Below are positions 42,695-51,500 of a stretch of DNA of 64,000 nucleotides, one piece after another. Below the pieces are notes generated by a model. That model was not told where the DNA came from, searched no databases, and saw only the letters and a list, made by a program, of their open reading frames with translations. Each line of letters starts with the position of its first letter. Within the stretch, counting starts at the first letter, position 1. The stretch is from G963556115 sp963675945 (GTDB lineage: Bacteria; Planctomycetota; SZUA-567), in the NCBI GenBank assembly GCA_963675945.1, contig OY780932.1, positions 1,612,001 through 1,676,000 on the forward strand, in the 5' to 3' direction. The position numbers and the translations under genes were made by a program.

Positions 42695-43648
42695 ATGGCA
42701 GGAGTATCGGTTTTCTTCTCATATTCGCATGCAGATGAAGAAATGAGAGATCAATTAGAGAAACACCTTACAATGTTAAAACGTAATGGTAATATATCAA
42801 CATTTCATGATAGAGAAATATTAGCTGGTGCTGAATTCGGTAATGAAATAGATCAAAATTTAATTGAAGCAGGAATAATTTTGTTATTAGTTAGTCCTGA
42901 TTTTTTAGCGTCAGAATATTGTTATTCGATAGAGATGCAAACAGCTTTGAAAATGCATAAAGAAAATAAAGCAGTGGTTATCCCTGTAATTTTAGATCAT
43001 TGCGATTGGCGAAGTGCTCCTTTTAGCTCTTTGATGGCTGTACCAAATGATGCAAAGCCAATTACTGAGTATGCAAATCAAAATAAGGCATTTGACGAAA
43101 TTACAACAGAGATAAGAAAAGTAGTTCAAAGTATTGCTGATACGGCTGATATCGCATGTTCAACAGCTAATTTTGAAGTTGAAAATTGTGAACCAAAAGT
43201 TGTTTGTAATGATAGATCAGCTAATTTGCATGTAAAGAAAGAATTTACTGAGCTTGATTTTAATGATTTTTTGAATAACTCATATGATTATATTGCAAAA
43301 TATATGCAGAACACACTTGAAGAATTTGAAAAAAGAAATGTTGGATTTCAAACAAGATTTAATTCTAATGATTCAAAAATTGAAATTTTAATATTTAATA
43401 ATGGAGTTAAAGTTGCTTATTGTAGAATTATGAAAGGAAGAGATGTTTCTTATATGATTGATTCGTTAGTATACTCTGAATCTGAGATGGGTAATTCTTT
43501 TAATGATTCATTAAATATTGAAAATGATGGAACTTCTTTATTTTGGAAGCCAAGTTTTAATGTTGGGTATAGCCAAAAAGAAGAATTATTGTCGATGAAA
43601 GGGGCTGCTGAGTTTTTTTGGGATAAAGTTATTAGTAGGTTTCAGTAA
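42695..43648 (+). CDS. TIR-domain protein
   Basis: 317 residues from ATG 42695, five bases after GGAGG; in-frame GTG 42689 and ATG 42692 are too close to that site. Residues 4-~145 are a TIR domain: VSVFFSYSHADEEMRDQL, HDREILAGAEFGNEID, AGIILLLVSPDFLASEYCYS with the catalytic-type glutamate Glu80, AVVIPVILDHCDW. Bacterial TIR domains with this Glu often degrade NAD+ or make cyclic ADP-ribose signals in phage defence. Residues ~185-317 are an unrecognised C-terminal domain that could sense or bind (ELDFNDFLNNSYDYIAKYM, IEILIFNNGVKVAYCRIM). It lies between hsdS and hsdR; abortive defence triggered when restriction fails is a reasonable inference. Confidence 0.8.
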   Translation: MAGVSVFFSYSHADEEMRDQLEKHLTMLKRNGNISTFHDREILAGAEFGNEIDQNLIEAGIILLLVSPDFLASEYCYSIEMQTALKMHKENKAVVIPVILDHCDWRSAPFSSLMAVPNDAKPITEYANQNKAFDEITTEIRKVVQSIADTADIACSTANFEVENCEPKVVCNDRSANLHVKKEFTELDFNDFLNNSYDYIAKYMQNTLEEFEKRNVGFQTRFNSNDSKIEILIFNNGVKVAYCRIMKGRDVSYMIDSLVYSESEMGNSFNDSLNIENDGTSLFWKPSFNVGYSQKEELLSMKGAAEFFWDKVISRFQ

Positions 43649-43675
43649 TTAGAATTAATGAAGTTTTCAACAAAC

Positions 43676-43760
43676 TGCCCAGTGCGGGCTGCGCACCGAG
43701 GGATGCAAGGGGCGAGGAGCCCCTGCGGAAGGGGTTTGGGGAAGGAACGTCCCCATTAGG
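43676..43760 (+). other. GC-rich structured spacer before hsdR
   Basis: Contrasts sharply with the AT-rich TIR gene. Short inverted repeats: GTGCGGGCTGCGCAC, GGGGCGAGGAGCCCC, and GGGG...CCCC around GGAAGGAACGTCCCC. No frame. Could be an mRNA structure, a recombination scar or a palindromic element. Confidence 0.45.
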
Positions 43761-43799
43761 AGTGACTTTGAACTATAAGGTTGGGTAAAAGGGATAGAG

Positions 43800-46700
43800 A
43801 TGAGTAACTTTGGGTTTTTGGATAAGCATAGTATGTTCAGGACGATTACGCCGCTGTGTAAAGAGGCGGAGAGTGCGCTCGGGGTGTCTAATGCTATCGC
43901 GGCGCTGTCGGCTAGGAGAGCGCTGGAGAGTGCGGTGAAATGGATGTACTCACATGACAGTACGCTTGAAGTGCCGTATCAGGATAACCTTTCCGCACTG
44001 ATTCATGATTATAAATTCAAAGACCTGATAGATGAAAGACTGTTTCCGAGAATCAAGTTCATTATAACACTGGGGAATAAAGCAGCGCATCAGTCTATGC
44101 CGATGCGACGGGATGAGAGTGTGAAAGCGCTGGAGAATCTGTTTCATTTTATGAGGTGGATTACGTACGCTTATGGCGGTGAGAACTGTGCGGTGAAGTT
44201 TGAGGTTGGGAAACTGGCGGGTAGTGCTGAATATGAGCGGAAGACGAAGGCGATACAGGATGAGTTCAGAGAGAAGAAGGTTGAGTGGGAAGCGGAGAAG
44301 AAGAAGCTTGAAGAGCTGCTGCTGAGTAAGGAAGAGCGGGAAGAGGTAACGCAGAAGCGAGAAGAGAATGAGCAGAAGGCTGATTTTGCGTGTGAAGATA
44401 TATCTGAGTTCAAGACGAGAAAGGTTTATATCGATCTGGCGCTGGAGATGGCTGGCTGGGAGATTGGGGCTGACTGTAGGGAAGAGGTAGAAGTAAGCGG
44501 GATGAAGAATGCTTCGGGAGTGGGGTTTGTTGATTATGTGCTGTATGCTGCTGACGGTAAGCCGCTCGCGGTAGTCGAGGCGAAGCGGGCGGCTAAAGAT
44601 CCGAAGATTGGTAAGGTGCAGGCGAAGCTGTATGCGGATTGTCTGGAAGAGGAGTATGGTGTTCGACCGCTTATCTATTATACCAATGGATTTGAATACT
44701 GGTTGTGGGAGGATGCGTTCTATCCGGAGAGAAGGGTGTCGGGGATTGCGACGCGGGACAGCCTTGACTGGTACAGGCAGAGAGTAAAGACACGGAAGGA
44801 TATTTCTGCTGTTAAAGTGAATGATGAGATATCAAACAGACCTTATCAGAAAGCTGCGATTCAGGCGGTGTGTGAGAATCTGAGTAAGGCACAGAGGAAG
44901 TCTTTACTGGTGATGGCTACGGGGGCGGGCAAGACGCGTACGGCTATATCGATCGTTGATGTGCTGACTAAGAATAACTGGATTAAGAATGTCTTATTCC
45001 TTGCTGACAGGCGTGAGCTGGTTAAACAGGCTAAGCAGAACTTTTCTAAATTACTGCCGCATCATACAATCTGTAATCTGCTGGAGAAGAAGACGGAGGA
45101 TAATTCACTCAACAGTAGGATTATATTCTCTACTTATCCGACGATAATGAATGCGATTGATGTGACAAAGAAGGATGATGGTTCGACGCTCTTTACGGTA
45201 GGGCATTTTGACTTAATTATTATTGATGAATCACACCGTTCAATTTATAAAAAATATCAGGATATCTTTGCGTACTTTGACTCGTATCTACTGGGGCTTA
45301 CTGCTACGCCGAAGAGCGATATCGGGAAGAATACTTATGGGTTCTATGATATTGAGAATGGAGTGCCGACGCATGCGTATACGCTGGATGAGGCGATACG
45401 TGATGAGTGGCTGGTGCCGTATCGGGTGGTGAATACTACGCTGAAGTTTCTCACTTCTGGGGTTAAGTATGATGAGTTGTCGGATGAGGAGCAGGAGGAG
45501 TGGGAGGATAAGATTGGTGAGGAGATTGACAGTATCAGCAGTAACGAGGTGAACAGGATACTCTTCAATGATAATACTGTGGATACGGTTATTCAGGCGT
45601 TGATGAATGATGGGATTAAGATTGAGGGCGGGGATAAGATCGGGAAGACGATTATCTTTGCTGCCAATACGAAGCATGCGGAGTATATTCTTGGGAGATT
45701 CAATAAATTGTATCCGCATTACGCGGGGAAATTTGCTGCGACTATTTATAACGGGGTGAATTATGTTGATTCGCTGATCGATGATTTTAAGGAGGAGGAT
45801 AAATTTCCGCAGATTGCTGTGTCGGTGGATATGCTTGATACGGGGATTGATGTGCCGTCGATTGTCAATCTGGTCTTCTTTAAGAAGGTGCGCTCTAAAG
45901 CGAAGTTTCATCAGATGATTGGGCGTGGGACTAGGCTTTGTGAGGATCTCTTCGGTATTGGGGAGGATAAAGATGGATTTCGTATTTTTGATTATTGTTC
46001 GAATTTTGAATTCTTCAAGGAAAATACGCAGGGGATTGAGACGAGACCGCAGAGGTCGCTCTCTGAGTGTCTGTTTATTATAAAGACTGAGATTGCGAAA
46101 TTGCTTGAACATGCAACCTATCAGGAGAAGGAGTATATTAATCACCGTAAAGAGTTGGTGACTGGGTTGGCGAAAGAGGTGTATATGCTGGATGACTCTA
46201 GTCTTATCAATAGACTTCATTTAAAGTATATTCATGAATATCGTGATGTGAATGCATGGCAGAGTATATCTGACAAGATGCTGGCTGATATTAAAGAGCA
46301 TATTGCGCAGATTGTGATTCCGTCTACAGAGGATGAGTTGAAGAAACGGTTTGATTACTTGATGTATGCGATTGAGCATGCGTGTCTTGACCGGAAACAG
46401 CCTGCGCCGAAGAATAGGCGGAAGTTACAAACAACGGCTGAGAAGCTTGAGGAGAAGGGTAATTTGCCACAGGTGCAGCGTAACCTTGAGATTATAGAGT
46501 ATGTACAGTCTGAGGAGTATTGGGAGAATGCGTCTGTGTTTGATCATGAGCGGGTGCGTATTGCGCTGCGTGAGCTTGTGGTTCTCCTTGAGAGAGAAAA
46601 CGCTGCAACGTACTTCACCAACTTTATGGATGAAGTGCTTGAGGTGCAGGAGATTGAGGGAGTGTACACTACGGATGAGTTTGTGAGCTACCGCAGGAAG

Positions 46701-47144
46701 GTTGAGGCTTATCTCAAAGAGCATCAGGATGACTTTGTTGTTTATAAGTTGCGTCACAATGAAACGCTCAACTTGAAGGATGTTGAGCATCTGGAGGATC
46801 TTCTGTGGAATGAGCTTGGGAGTGAGAATGATTACAAAACAGAGTATGGTGAGCAGCCCTTGCTTGAATTAGCTGCCAAACTTGTCGGCTTAGACCGTAA
46901 TACAGCGCAGGGTTTGTTCTCTGAATTTTTGTCTGATAATTCTCTCAATAGCAATCAGATTAATTTTGTCTCTCAGATTGTTGATTATATTGAGGATAAT
47001 GGTGTGATTGATAAAAAGGTATTGCATGATCATCCGTTCAATCAGCAGGGGAGTATTGCTGAGCTGTTTGAGAATAAATTGCATGTTGTGACTAGTATAG
47101 CGAAAATTCTTGATGCTGTTAATGAGCGGGTTAGAGTGGGGTAA
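43800..47144 (+). CDS. hsdR: type I restriction endonuclease subunit HsdR
   Basis: 1114 residues. N-terminal DUF4145-like domain (~1-130, ALSARRALESAVKWMYSHD), a coiled stretch (~140-200), then the nuclease with Asp245 in GFVDYVLYA and Glu260-Ala-Lys262 (PD-(D/E)xK). Superfamily 2 translocase: MATGAGKT at 372-379, IIIDESH at ~473-479, GLTATP, and QMIGRGTRLCED. The C-terminal region ~800-1114 is the helical docking part. It cuts unmodified DNA after ATP-driven translocation with HsdM/HsdS. Complete, with no frameshift. It ends 72 bp before the right direct repeat; a short frame MSKKYKKKITLFNVLS from 47166 runs into that repeat and is not called. Confidence 0.95.
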   Translation: MSNFGFLDKHSMFRTITPLCKEAESALGVSNAIAALSARRALESAVKWMYSHDSTLEVPYQDNLSALIHDYKFKDLIDERLFPRIKFIITLGNKAAHQSMPMRRDESVKALENLFHFMRWITYAYGGENCAVKFEVGKLAGSAEYERKTKAIQDEFREKKVEWEAEKKKLEELLLSKEEREEVTQKREENEQKADFACEDISEFKTRKVYIDLALEMAGWEIGADCREEVEVSGMKNASGVGFVDYVLYAADGKPLAVVEAKRAAKDPKIGKVQAKLYADCLEEEYGVRPLIYYTNGFEYWLWEDAFYPERRVSGIATRDSLDWYRQRVKTRKDISAVKVNDEISNRPYQKAAIQAVCENLSKAQRKSLLVMATGAGKTRTAISIVDVLTKNNWIKNVLFLADRRELVKQAKQNFSKLLPHHTICNLLEKKTEDNSLNSRIIFSTYPTIMNAIDVTKKDDGSTLFTVGHFDLIIIDESHRSIYKKYQDIFAYFDSYLLGLTATPKSDIGKNTYGFYDIENGVPTHAYTLDEAIRDEWLVPYRVVNTTLKFLTSGVKYDELSDEEQEEWEDKIGEEIDSISSNEVNRILFNDNTVDTVIQALMNDGIKIEGGDKIGKTIIFAANTKHAEYILGRFNKLYPHYAGKFAATIYNGVNYVDSLIDDFKEEDKFPQIAVSVDMLDTGIDVPSIVNLVFFKKVRSKAKFHQMIGRGTRLCEDLFGIGEDKDGFRIFDYCSNFEFFKENTQGIETRPQRSLSECLFIIKTEIAKLLEHATYQEKEYINHRKELVTGLAKEVYMLDDSSLINRLHLKYIHEYRDVNAWQSISDKMLADIKEHIAQIVIPSTEDELKKRFDYLMYAIEHACLDRKQPAPKNRRKLQTTAEKLEEKGNLPQVQRNLEIIEYVQSEEYWENASVFDHERVRIALRELVVLLERENAATYFTNFMDEVLEVQEIEGVYTTDEFVSYRRKVEAYLKEHQDDFVVYKLRHNETLNLKDVEHLEDLLWNELGSENDYKTEYGEQPLLELAAKLVGLDRNTAQGLFSEFLSDNSLNSNQINFVSQIVDYIEDNGVIDKKVLHDHPFNQQGSIAELFENKLHVVTSIAKILDAVNERVRVG

Positions 47145-47216
47145 GCTACTCAATGAAGGTAGATTATGAGTAAGAAATATAAGAAGAAGATTACGTTGTT
47201 TAATGTGTTGTCTGTG

Positions 47217-47230
47217 TTGGTGTCAGTGAG
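47217..47230 (+). repeat. 14-bp direct repeat, right end of defence island
   Basis: TTGGTGTCAGTGAG, identical to 37028-37041. Sequence from here to ~47268 continues as the tRNA-Leu repeat unit (TAAGGGTCTCTCGTTTGTCC, then TGCTTTTGCAGGC) and then joins the 3' end of the MFS gene. Confidence 0.6.
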
Positions 47231-48707
47231 TAAGGGTCTCTCGTTTGTCCTGAGATGCTTTTGCAGGCTGGGACTTACGGGGAGTTTTTTGGAAGGGCTT
47301 ACTGCCGATAAAAATACGGCACAGAAGAGTAATTCCAGAAGCGGCAAGACAGATTACGGCAATGCCGCAGAGCATGTTTTTGATTCCCAGCCAGTGCATA
47401 ACCATCGGCAGAAAAAATACACCTGAAACAGCGCCGATCTTGGAACAGAAAGCGGCCAGCCCGTGGATTGTACCGCGCATTTCAGTCGGGAATATTTCCA
47501 CCGGCAGCATGAAGGTGGTTGAGTTCGGTCCGGCGTTCATCAGTAAGTTGAAAATTATAAATCCGGAGAAGATAACCCACATTGCTGCCTGTGGCTTTCC
47601 GTCAGCTCCTAGAGCGTTGGAGAGGATAATTAGCCCTAGCGCCATTCCGATAAAACCAATAACTTGCAGACGGATTCGACCGACTCTTTCTACCAGAAGA
47701 ATATTTAAGATAAATCCGCCCAGCAGGAAAAGATCGACAAAAGCAGAGCCTTCGGTTGAGAGCATTACATTGCTGAAGATGTTGTAGTGGCCTGAATGCG
47801 CGCCTTTGGATACGATATCGGTAATGATAAGCGGGGTGAATATGCCGATGCCGTAAGTTGCCACATCCATCAGGAACCAGGGAATGGTTACCAGAATTGT
47901 CCGCCAGATATATTTTGGGGTTAATAGTTCATGGTAGCACTGCCCATGTTTATTTATCAGGGTTTCCTGATATTCTTGCTCTTCTATAAGTATGCGTTCG
48001 ATGACTTTCATCTTGTAAGGCACATATTTGCGGATAATTTTGGCTGCGTCATGTACTCTTCCTTGCAGTAGGAGCCAACGCGGACTTTCTGGCACATATG
48101 AGCGTAGAAAGAGGACGATAACCGCGGGCAGAGCTAGAAAAGTCAGATATAGTCTCCAGGAAAAAATCTGATCCGGCAGCATCAGCATTATGCCGATGCC
48201 GCTCAGAGCTGCAAAGATCATCCCCACCGACTGGAAGGAGAAAGCCGCGATTAGCAGCCGCCCGCGCAGGTGAGAAGGCATTAATTCTGTGACGTAGGAA
48301 GCGGCGATGGGGTAATCCGAGCCTGCGGCGTAACCGACTATGAATTGGCAGACTGAGAGCATGTAGACATCACTGGAGAGTCCGCTGAGCAAAGCTCCTA
48401 CAACTGCTATAAGCATATTGAAGGTGAAGAAAAACCTGCGTCCGAAAATATCAGCAAGCCTGCCGGAAATTAGCGAACCGATAGCGGCGCCGAGGAGGGT
48501 CGAAACACCGGACAAGCCAAGCTGCCAGTATACCAATTCGAAATTATTCTTGATAAGCGGAAGGGCTACACCTATGGAAAAAATGCAGTATCCTTCAAGA
48601 AATATCCCCATCGCCGCGAGAATCCAGACATAAAGATGAAGTTTGGAAAATTTTGCTTCGTCAAGCATTTCATTGAGGTTGGTTGCCACCTGATTTTTAT
48701 TTGTCAT
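47223..48707 (-). CDS. MFS transporter (sugar/metabolite porter type)
   Basis: 494 residues from ATG 48707, chosen for AGGACA six bases upstream; the longer frame to 48779 has no ribosome site. Twelve hydrophobic segments. Family signatures: GRLADIFGRRF between helices 2 and 3, SYVTELMPSHLRGRLL after helix 4, VPESPRWLLLQGR before the central loop, VERVGRIRLQ, and LPVEIFPTEMRGTIHGL after helix 10. Substrate unknown. The last ~20 residues (KTPRKSQPAKASQDKRETLT) are encoded by the tRNA-Leu repeat segment, so the present stop was supplied by the repeat; the ancestral end was probably shorter. Monocistronic, unrelated to the R-M genes. Confidence 0.82.
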   Translation of the reverse strand: MTNKNQVATNLNEMLDEAKFSKLHLYVWILAAMGIFLEGYCIFSIGVALPLIKNNFELVYWQLGLSGVSTLLGAAIGSLISGRLADIFGRRFFFTFNMLIAVVGALLSGLSSDVYMLSVCQFIVGYAAGSDYPIAASYVTELMPSHLRGRLLIAAFSFQSVGMIFAALSGIGIMLMLPDQIFSWRLYLTFLALPAVIVLFLRSYVPESPRWLLLQGRVHDAAKIIRKYVPYKMKVIERILIEEQEYQETLINKHGQCYHELLTPKYIWRTILVTIPWFLMDVATYGIGIFTPLIITDIVSKGAHSGHYNIFSNVMLSTEGSAFVDLFLLGGFILNILLVERVGRIRLQVIGFIGMALGLIILSNALGADGKPQAAMWVIFSGFIIFNLLMNAGPNSTTFMLPVEIFPTEMRGTIHGLAAFCSKIGAVSGVFFLPMVMHWLGIKNMLCGIAVICLAASGITLLCRIFIGSKPFQKTPRKSQPAKASQDKRETLTH

Positions 48708-48810
48708 TTTATGTCCTGTAAATTTTGTTGTTGCCTTGCCCGTGTAATGAGGCTTGGATTTTAATGTGATGTGTAACATTTACAATTTTCATGAAGCTTG
48801 TTTGTATACC

Positions 48811-48924
48811 TCAAGCGGGCTTTTTTAATCCACGTCTCTTTCGTGGTCGACTGCCAACCTTCTTTGCTATTGCTTTCACCGATTCGTCAAGCTTATTTGC
48901 TCTGGGTTTGACCCTCCTTATCAT
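48811..48924 (-). CDS. possible small basic protein (37 residues)
   Basis: ATG 48924 to TGA 48813-48811. About 40% Lys/Arg, ending VGSRPRKRRGLKKPA, which loosely resembles an AT-hook. The open frame extends upstream without a stop for about 40 further codons of similar basic composition, with a possible GTG at 48960, but no good ribosome site. A hydrophobic 93-codon frame lies opposite on the plus strand (48791-49072) and could instead be the real one. Unrecognised. Confidence 0.25.
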   Translation of the reverse strand: MIRRVKPRANKLDESVKAIAKKVGSRPRKRRGLKKPA

Positions 48925-49440
48925 GGCTTTTCTTTGGGCTTGCTTATTTCTATTGTTCACGCTGCTGCGGTTATGCCGTCTTTTACTGCTGATTGTACTT
49001 TTATGTACCCTGAGAATTATGGTAATAAATATGAATCACTTTTTCCTCTTACAATATGACTTTGATAACTGAACGAGCTTAATAAGTAAGGTAATGATAT
49101 TTCTGCCCTATGCGCTTTCCTTGAGTAGAATATGATAGTATACTTTTGGCGTAATATTTAACTGAGACCTTACTCTTTCTTCTTTTACTCGGGTATTGTC
49201 GTTGAAATCTGAATTTACAAGATTAAAGAATATCAGTTATTTGTTTGTATGGAAAGTTTGAAAAATGTTAGGATAAAGATTGTTTATGTGCAGCTTGCAG
49301 TGATATGAGTTTGGTGGCAATTGATTTATGGTTTTGAGTAGCAGGTTGATAGCATTCTCTTTGGTTGGGGTTGCCTCTGGAATGATAAGAGCGTTAAGAA
49401 GTGCGGAATCTGAATTTTTTATTGTTGTATGTAATATCAT
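48925..49440. other. intergenic stretch, no firm gene
   Basis: Between the MFS gene and the end of the sugar-acid operon. Apart from the possible upstream extension of the basic ORF, no frame with a ribosome site, RNA gene or strong repeat was seen. Confidence 0.35.
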
Positions 49441-49472
49441 GCCTTCAGAATGCGGTTATTCACTCTGAAGGC
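49441..49472 (-). terminator. hairpin downstream of the sugar-acid operon
   Basis: GCCTTCAGA (49441-49449) pairs with TCTGAAGGC (49464-49472), nine perfect pairs, 38 bp beyond the last stop of the operon. No clear T run. Confidence 0.5.
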
Positions 49473-49509
49473 AGAATTGAATGCAGATTGCTTCTCATTA
49501 TAAAGATAG

Positions 49510-50169
49510 TTATAACGGCTCGTAGCGGCGCATTATATCCCCGGTGATATCGATGATCTCGCCCTCTAAAAACGGCGGCGCCCCCTCTTCTGGGGCTGAG
49601 GCTTGGGGGTGGCGCAGCATCCATTTATTTGCTGAAACCAGGAGCTTATCCTCGCCGTACCCAGGCTGTGCCGGGGCAAGCTTGCCGCAGGTTCCCTGTA
49701 GCAGCGCTACGGCAACGCGGAAGCCCTTGCCCAACCTGCCGTCACACGGTGCATAATGCAGCGTATAGGGCAGGATCTCCAACATGGTGCCGGCAGGTAC
49801 CAGGAATGCTTCTAAATGTTTGGTGTCGTATCTCTGACCGGTCATATCTGCGGTAGATCCTAAAATAAACACCGTAGCGCTTGCGGTTATGCAGAGTTCA
49901 CTGCACTTGTGATATTCAACTGCATCCAGGGTTGTATTCGTCCCGTTACAGTAACCTAGCTGGATAGGCAGACCGCCGAAGAAACGCTGCCTGAGTTCGG
50001 GGAAGATACTCTGGCTCTCCAGCTCTGGCGCTGCCGCGACATAATTGAAACCGGTATTGGGGAGGGCGGTCACGGCTGTATAGTGCTCGACAAAGCCGGT
50101 GACATCATACCCTTCTATTATCCGGGCGTACCGGGTAAAACTGCTGTCTTGAACAGATTTTAGCTCCAA
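49510..50169 (-). CDS. DUF4867-like cupin protein
   Basis: 219 residues. It resembles the DUF4867 family found in sugar-use operons and related in fold to ureidoglycolate-lyase-type cupins: YHKCSELCITASATVFILGS and YDTKHLEAFLVPAGTMLEIL with TLHYAPC give the His/Glu-rich barrel motif (HxxxE then LxxYTLHYxP). Last gene of the TRAP/glycosidase operon, 36 bp after dctM. Probably acts on a sugar or sugar acid; reaction unknown. Assignment to the DUF is from memory of its sequence pattern. Confidence 0.55.
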   Translation of the reverse strand: MELKSVQDSSFTRYARIIEGYDVTGFVEHYTAVTALPNTGFNYVAAAPELESQSIFPELRQRFFGGLPIQLGYCNGTNTTLDAVEYHKCSELCITASATVFILGSTADMTGQRYDTKHLEAFLVPAGTMLEILPYTLHYAPCDGRLGKGFRVAVALLQGTCGKLAPAQPGYGEDKLLVSANKWMLRHPQASAPEEGAPPFLEGEIIDITGDIMRRYEPL

Positions 50170-50205
50170 CGTCTACTCCTTTTTTAATAATCTATGATTC
50201 ACGGT

Positions 50206-51498
50206 CTATACCTCTATTCCGAACAAGCGGGGGAGCCAGAGAGTAAGCTCAGGGATAAAACCTGTAGCCAGAACAATCAAGAGGTTGAAGGCCAGGAACG
50301 GCAAGACCTCCTTACTGACTTTGAAGAGATCCACCTTTGCTAGATCGGTTATGGCAAAGAGAATATTCCCCACTGGTGGCGTGCAGAGGCCGATATTGGT
50401 ATTGATGATCAGCATGATTCCGAACTGAATTTCATTGAGCCCCATCTTGGCGGCAATCGGCCAGAGAATGGGGGCGAATAGAATGATCGATACTCCGGGA
50501 TCCATCCAGGTGCCCATAAACAGGAAGAAGGCATTTACCAGCAGAACCAGGAGTATCTTACTGGTGGTGATGGAGAGGAAGAAGTTCTCGGCGACCTTCG
50601 GCACCTGCTCTGCTCCGAAGACCCAGGTGATTACCGAGGCTCCGGCAATAATAAGATATAGTTTCGCCGAACTACGTGCTGCGCCCTTTAGCGATGCCAG
50701 CAGATCCTTCCACTTCAGCGAGCGATAAACGATAAAGCCGATAATCAGCGAATAGAATACCGAGACGGCTGCGGCCTCAGTCGGGGTGAACATCCCGGAG
50801 AGGATACCTGCAATAATTATCACCGGCATCAGCATTGCGAGGAAAGCATCCTTCAGGCTGAACATGAATTCTTTCGGCGTGGTTTTGACTACGACTTTCG
50901 GGTACTTGCGGTACGAGGAGATTGCTGCAACGACACCCATATCGGCGACGCCGATCAGCAGTCCTGGAATAATCGCTCCGAGGAACATTCCGCCTACTGA
51001 GACCTTCATAACCGCTGCATACAGGACGATTACCGTGCTGGGAGGGATAATCGGGCCGACCAGCGACGAGGCTGCAGTCACCCCGGCGCTGAACTCCTTG
51101 TCATAACCCTGCTTCTCCATCGAGGGGATAAAGATGGTGCCAAGTGCCGCAATATCACCTAAAGCTACCCCAGTTATCCCGGCAAACAGGATACTTGCCA
51201 GTACATTTACCTGAGCCAAGCCGCCGCGTACCCGGCCAATAACGATATTGGAGAACTGAATAAGCCTGTCTGAGATTCCGGCTCGGTTCATGATATCGCC
51301 TGCCAGCATGAAGAAGGGGATAGCGGTTAGGACAAAGACATTTATCCCTCCAAATACCTTTTCCGGCATCATCATCAGGTTCATGAAGTCCCCGGAAAAG
51401 AGCAGATACAGAAAGCCGCTTATCAACATCGAGAAACCAACCGGCATCCCTAAGAATAAGAAGGCTAGAAACACCAGCAAAAAGACACCTAAGGTCAT
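50206..51498 (-). CDS. dctM: TRAP transporter large permease
   Basis: 430 residues, about twelve membrane helices. Signatures of DctM: GMPVGFSMLISGFLYLLFSG, AIPFFMLAGDIMNRAGIS, LASILFAGITGVALGDIAAL, GPIIPPSTVIVLYAAVMKVS, GMFTPTEAAAVSVFYSL, TPPVGNILFAITDLAKV. It carries the ion-coupled transport channel, working with DctQ and the periplasmic DctP. It starts two bases after the dctQ stop. Confidence 0.93.
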   Translation of the reverse strand: MTLGVFLLVFLAFLFLGMPVGFSMLISGFLYLLFSGDFMNLMMMPEKVFGGINVFVLTAIPFFMLAGDIMNRAGISDRLIQFSNIVIGRVRGGLAQVNVLASILFAGITGVALGDIAALGTIFIPSMEKQGYDKEFSAGVTAASSLVGPIIPPSTVIVLYAAVMKVSVGGMFLGAIIPGLLIGVADMGVVAAISSYRKYPKVVVKTTPKEFMFSLKDAFLAMLMPVIIIAGILSGMFTPTEAAAVSVFYSLIIGFIVYRSLKWKDLLASLKGAARSSAKLYLIIAGASVITWVFGAEQVPKVAENFFLSITTSKILLVLLVNAFFLFMGTWMDPGVSIILFAPILWPIAAKMGLNEIQFGIMLIINTNIGLCTPPVGNILFAITDLAKVDLFKVSKEVLPFLAFNLLIVLATGFIPELTLWLPRLFGIEV

Positions 51499-51500
51499 GC

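Larger units (their letters stand above)
37042..47216. mobile_element. tRNA-Leu-associated defence island (type I R-M plus inserted genes)
   Basis: About 10.2 kb between two 14-bp direct repeats that interrupt a repeat unit derived from the tRNA-Leu 3' flank. It holds hsdM, hepT, mntA, an intron fragment, a membrane protein gene, hsdS, a 103-residue protein, a TIR protein and hsdR, all on the plus strand. Base use differs from the surroundings: very purine-rich G-ending codons in hsdM and AT-rich genes at 39.9-43.6 kb. No integrase or transposase is visible, so the mobilising enzyme is lost or acts in trans. The first 290 bases (37042-37332) show no gene. Confidence 0.55.

Noticed and set aside
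45288..46220. 310-codon minus-strand frame inside hsdR
   Set aside because: Antisense of an intact, motif-bearing hsdR.
47166..47426. 86-codon frame starting MSKKYKKKITLF after hsdR
   Set aside because: It runs into the repeat and then antisense to the MFS gene; only its first 17 codons are independent.
48791..49072. 93-codon hydrophobic plus-strand frame
   Set aside because: No ribosome site, and Leu-rich composition may be the shadow of the basic minus-strand frame; left undecided and not called.
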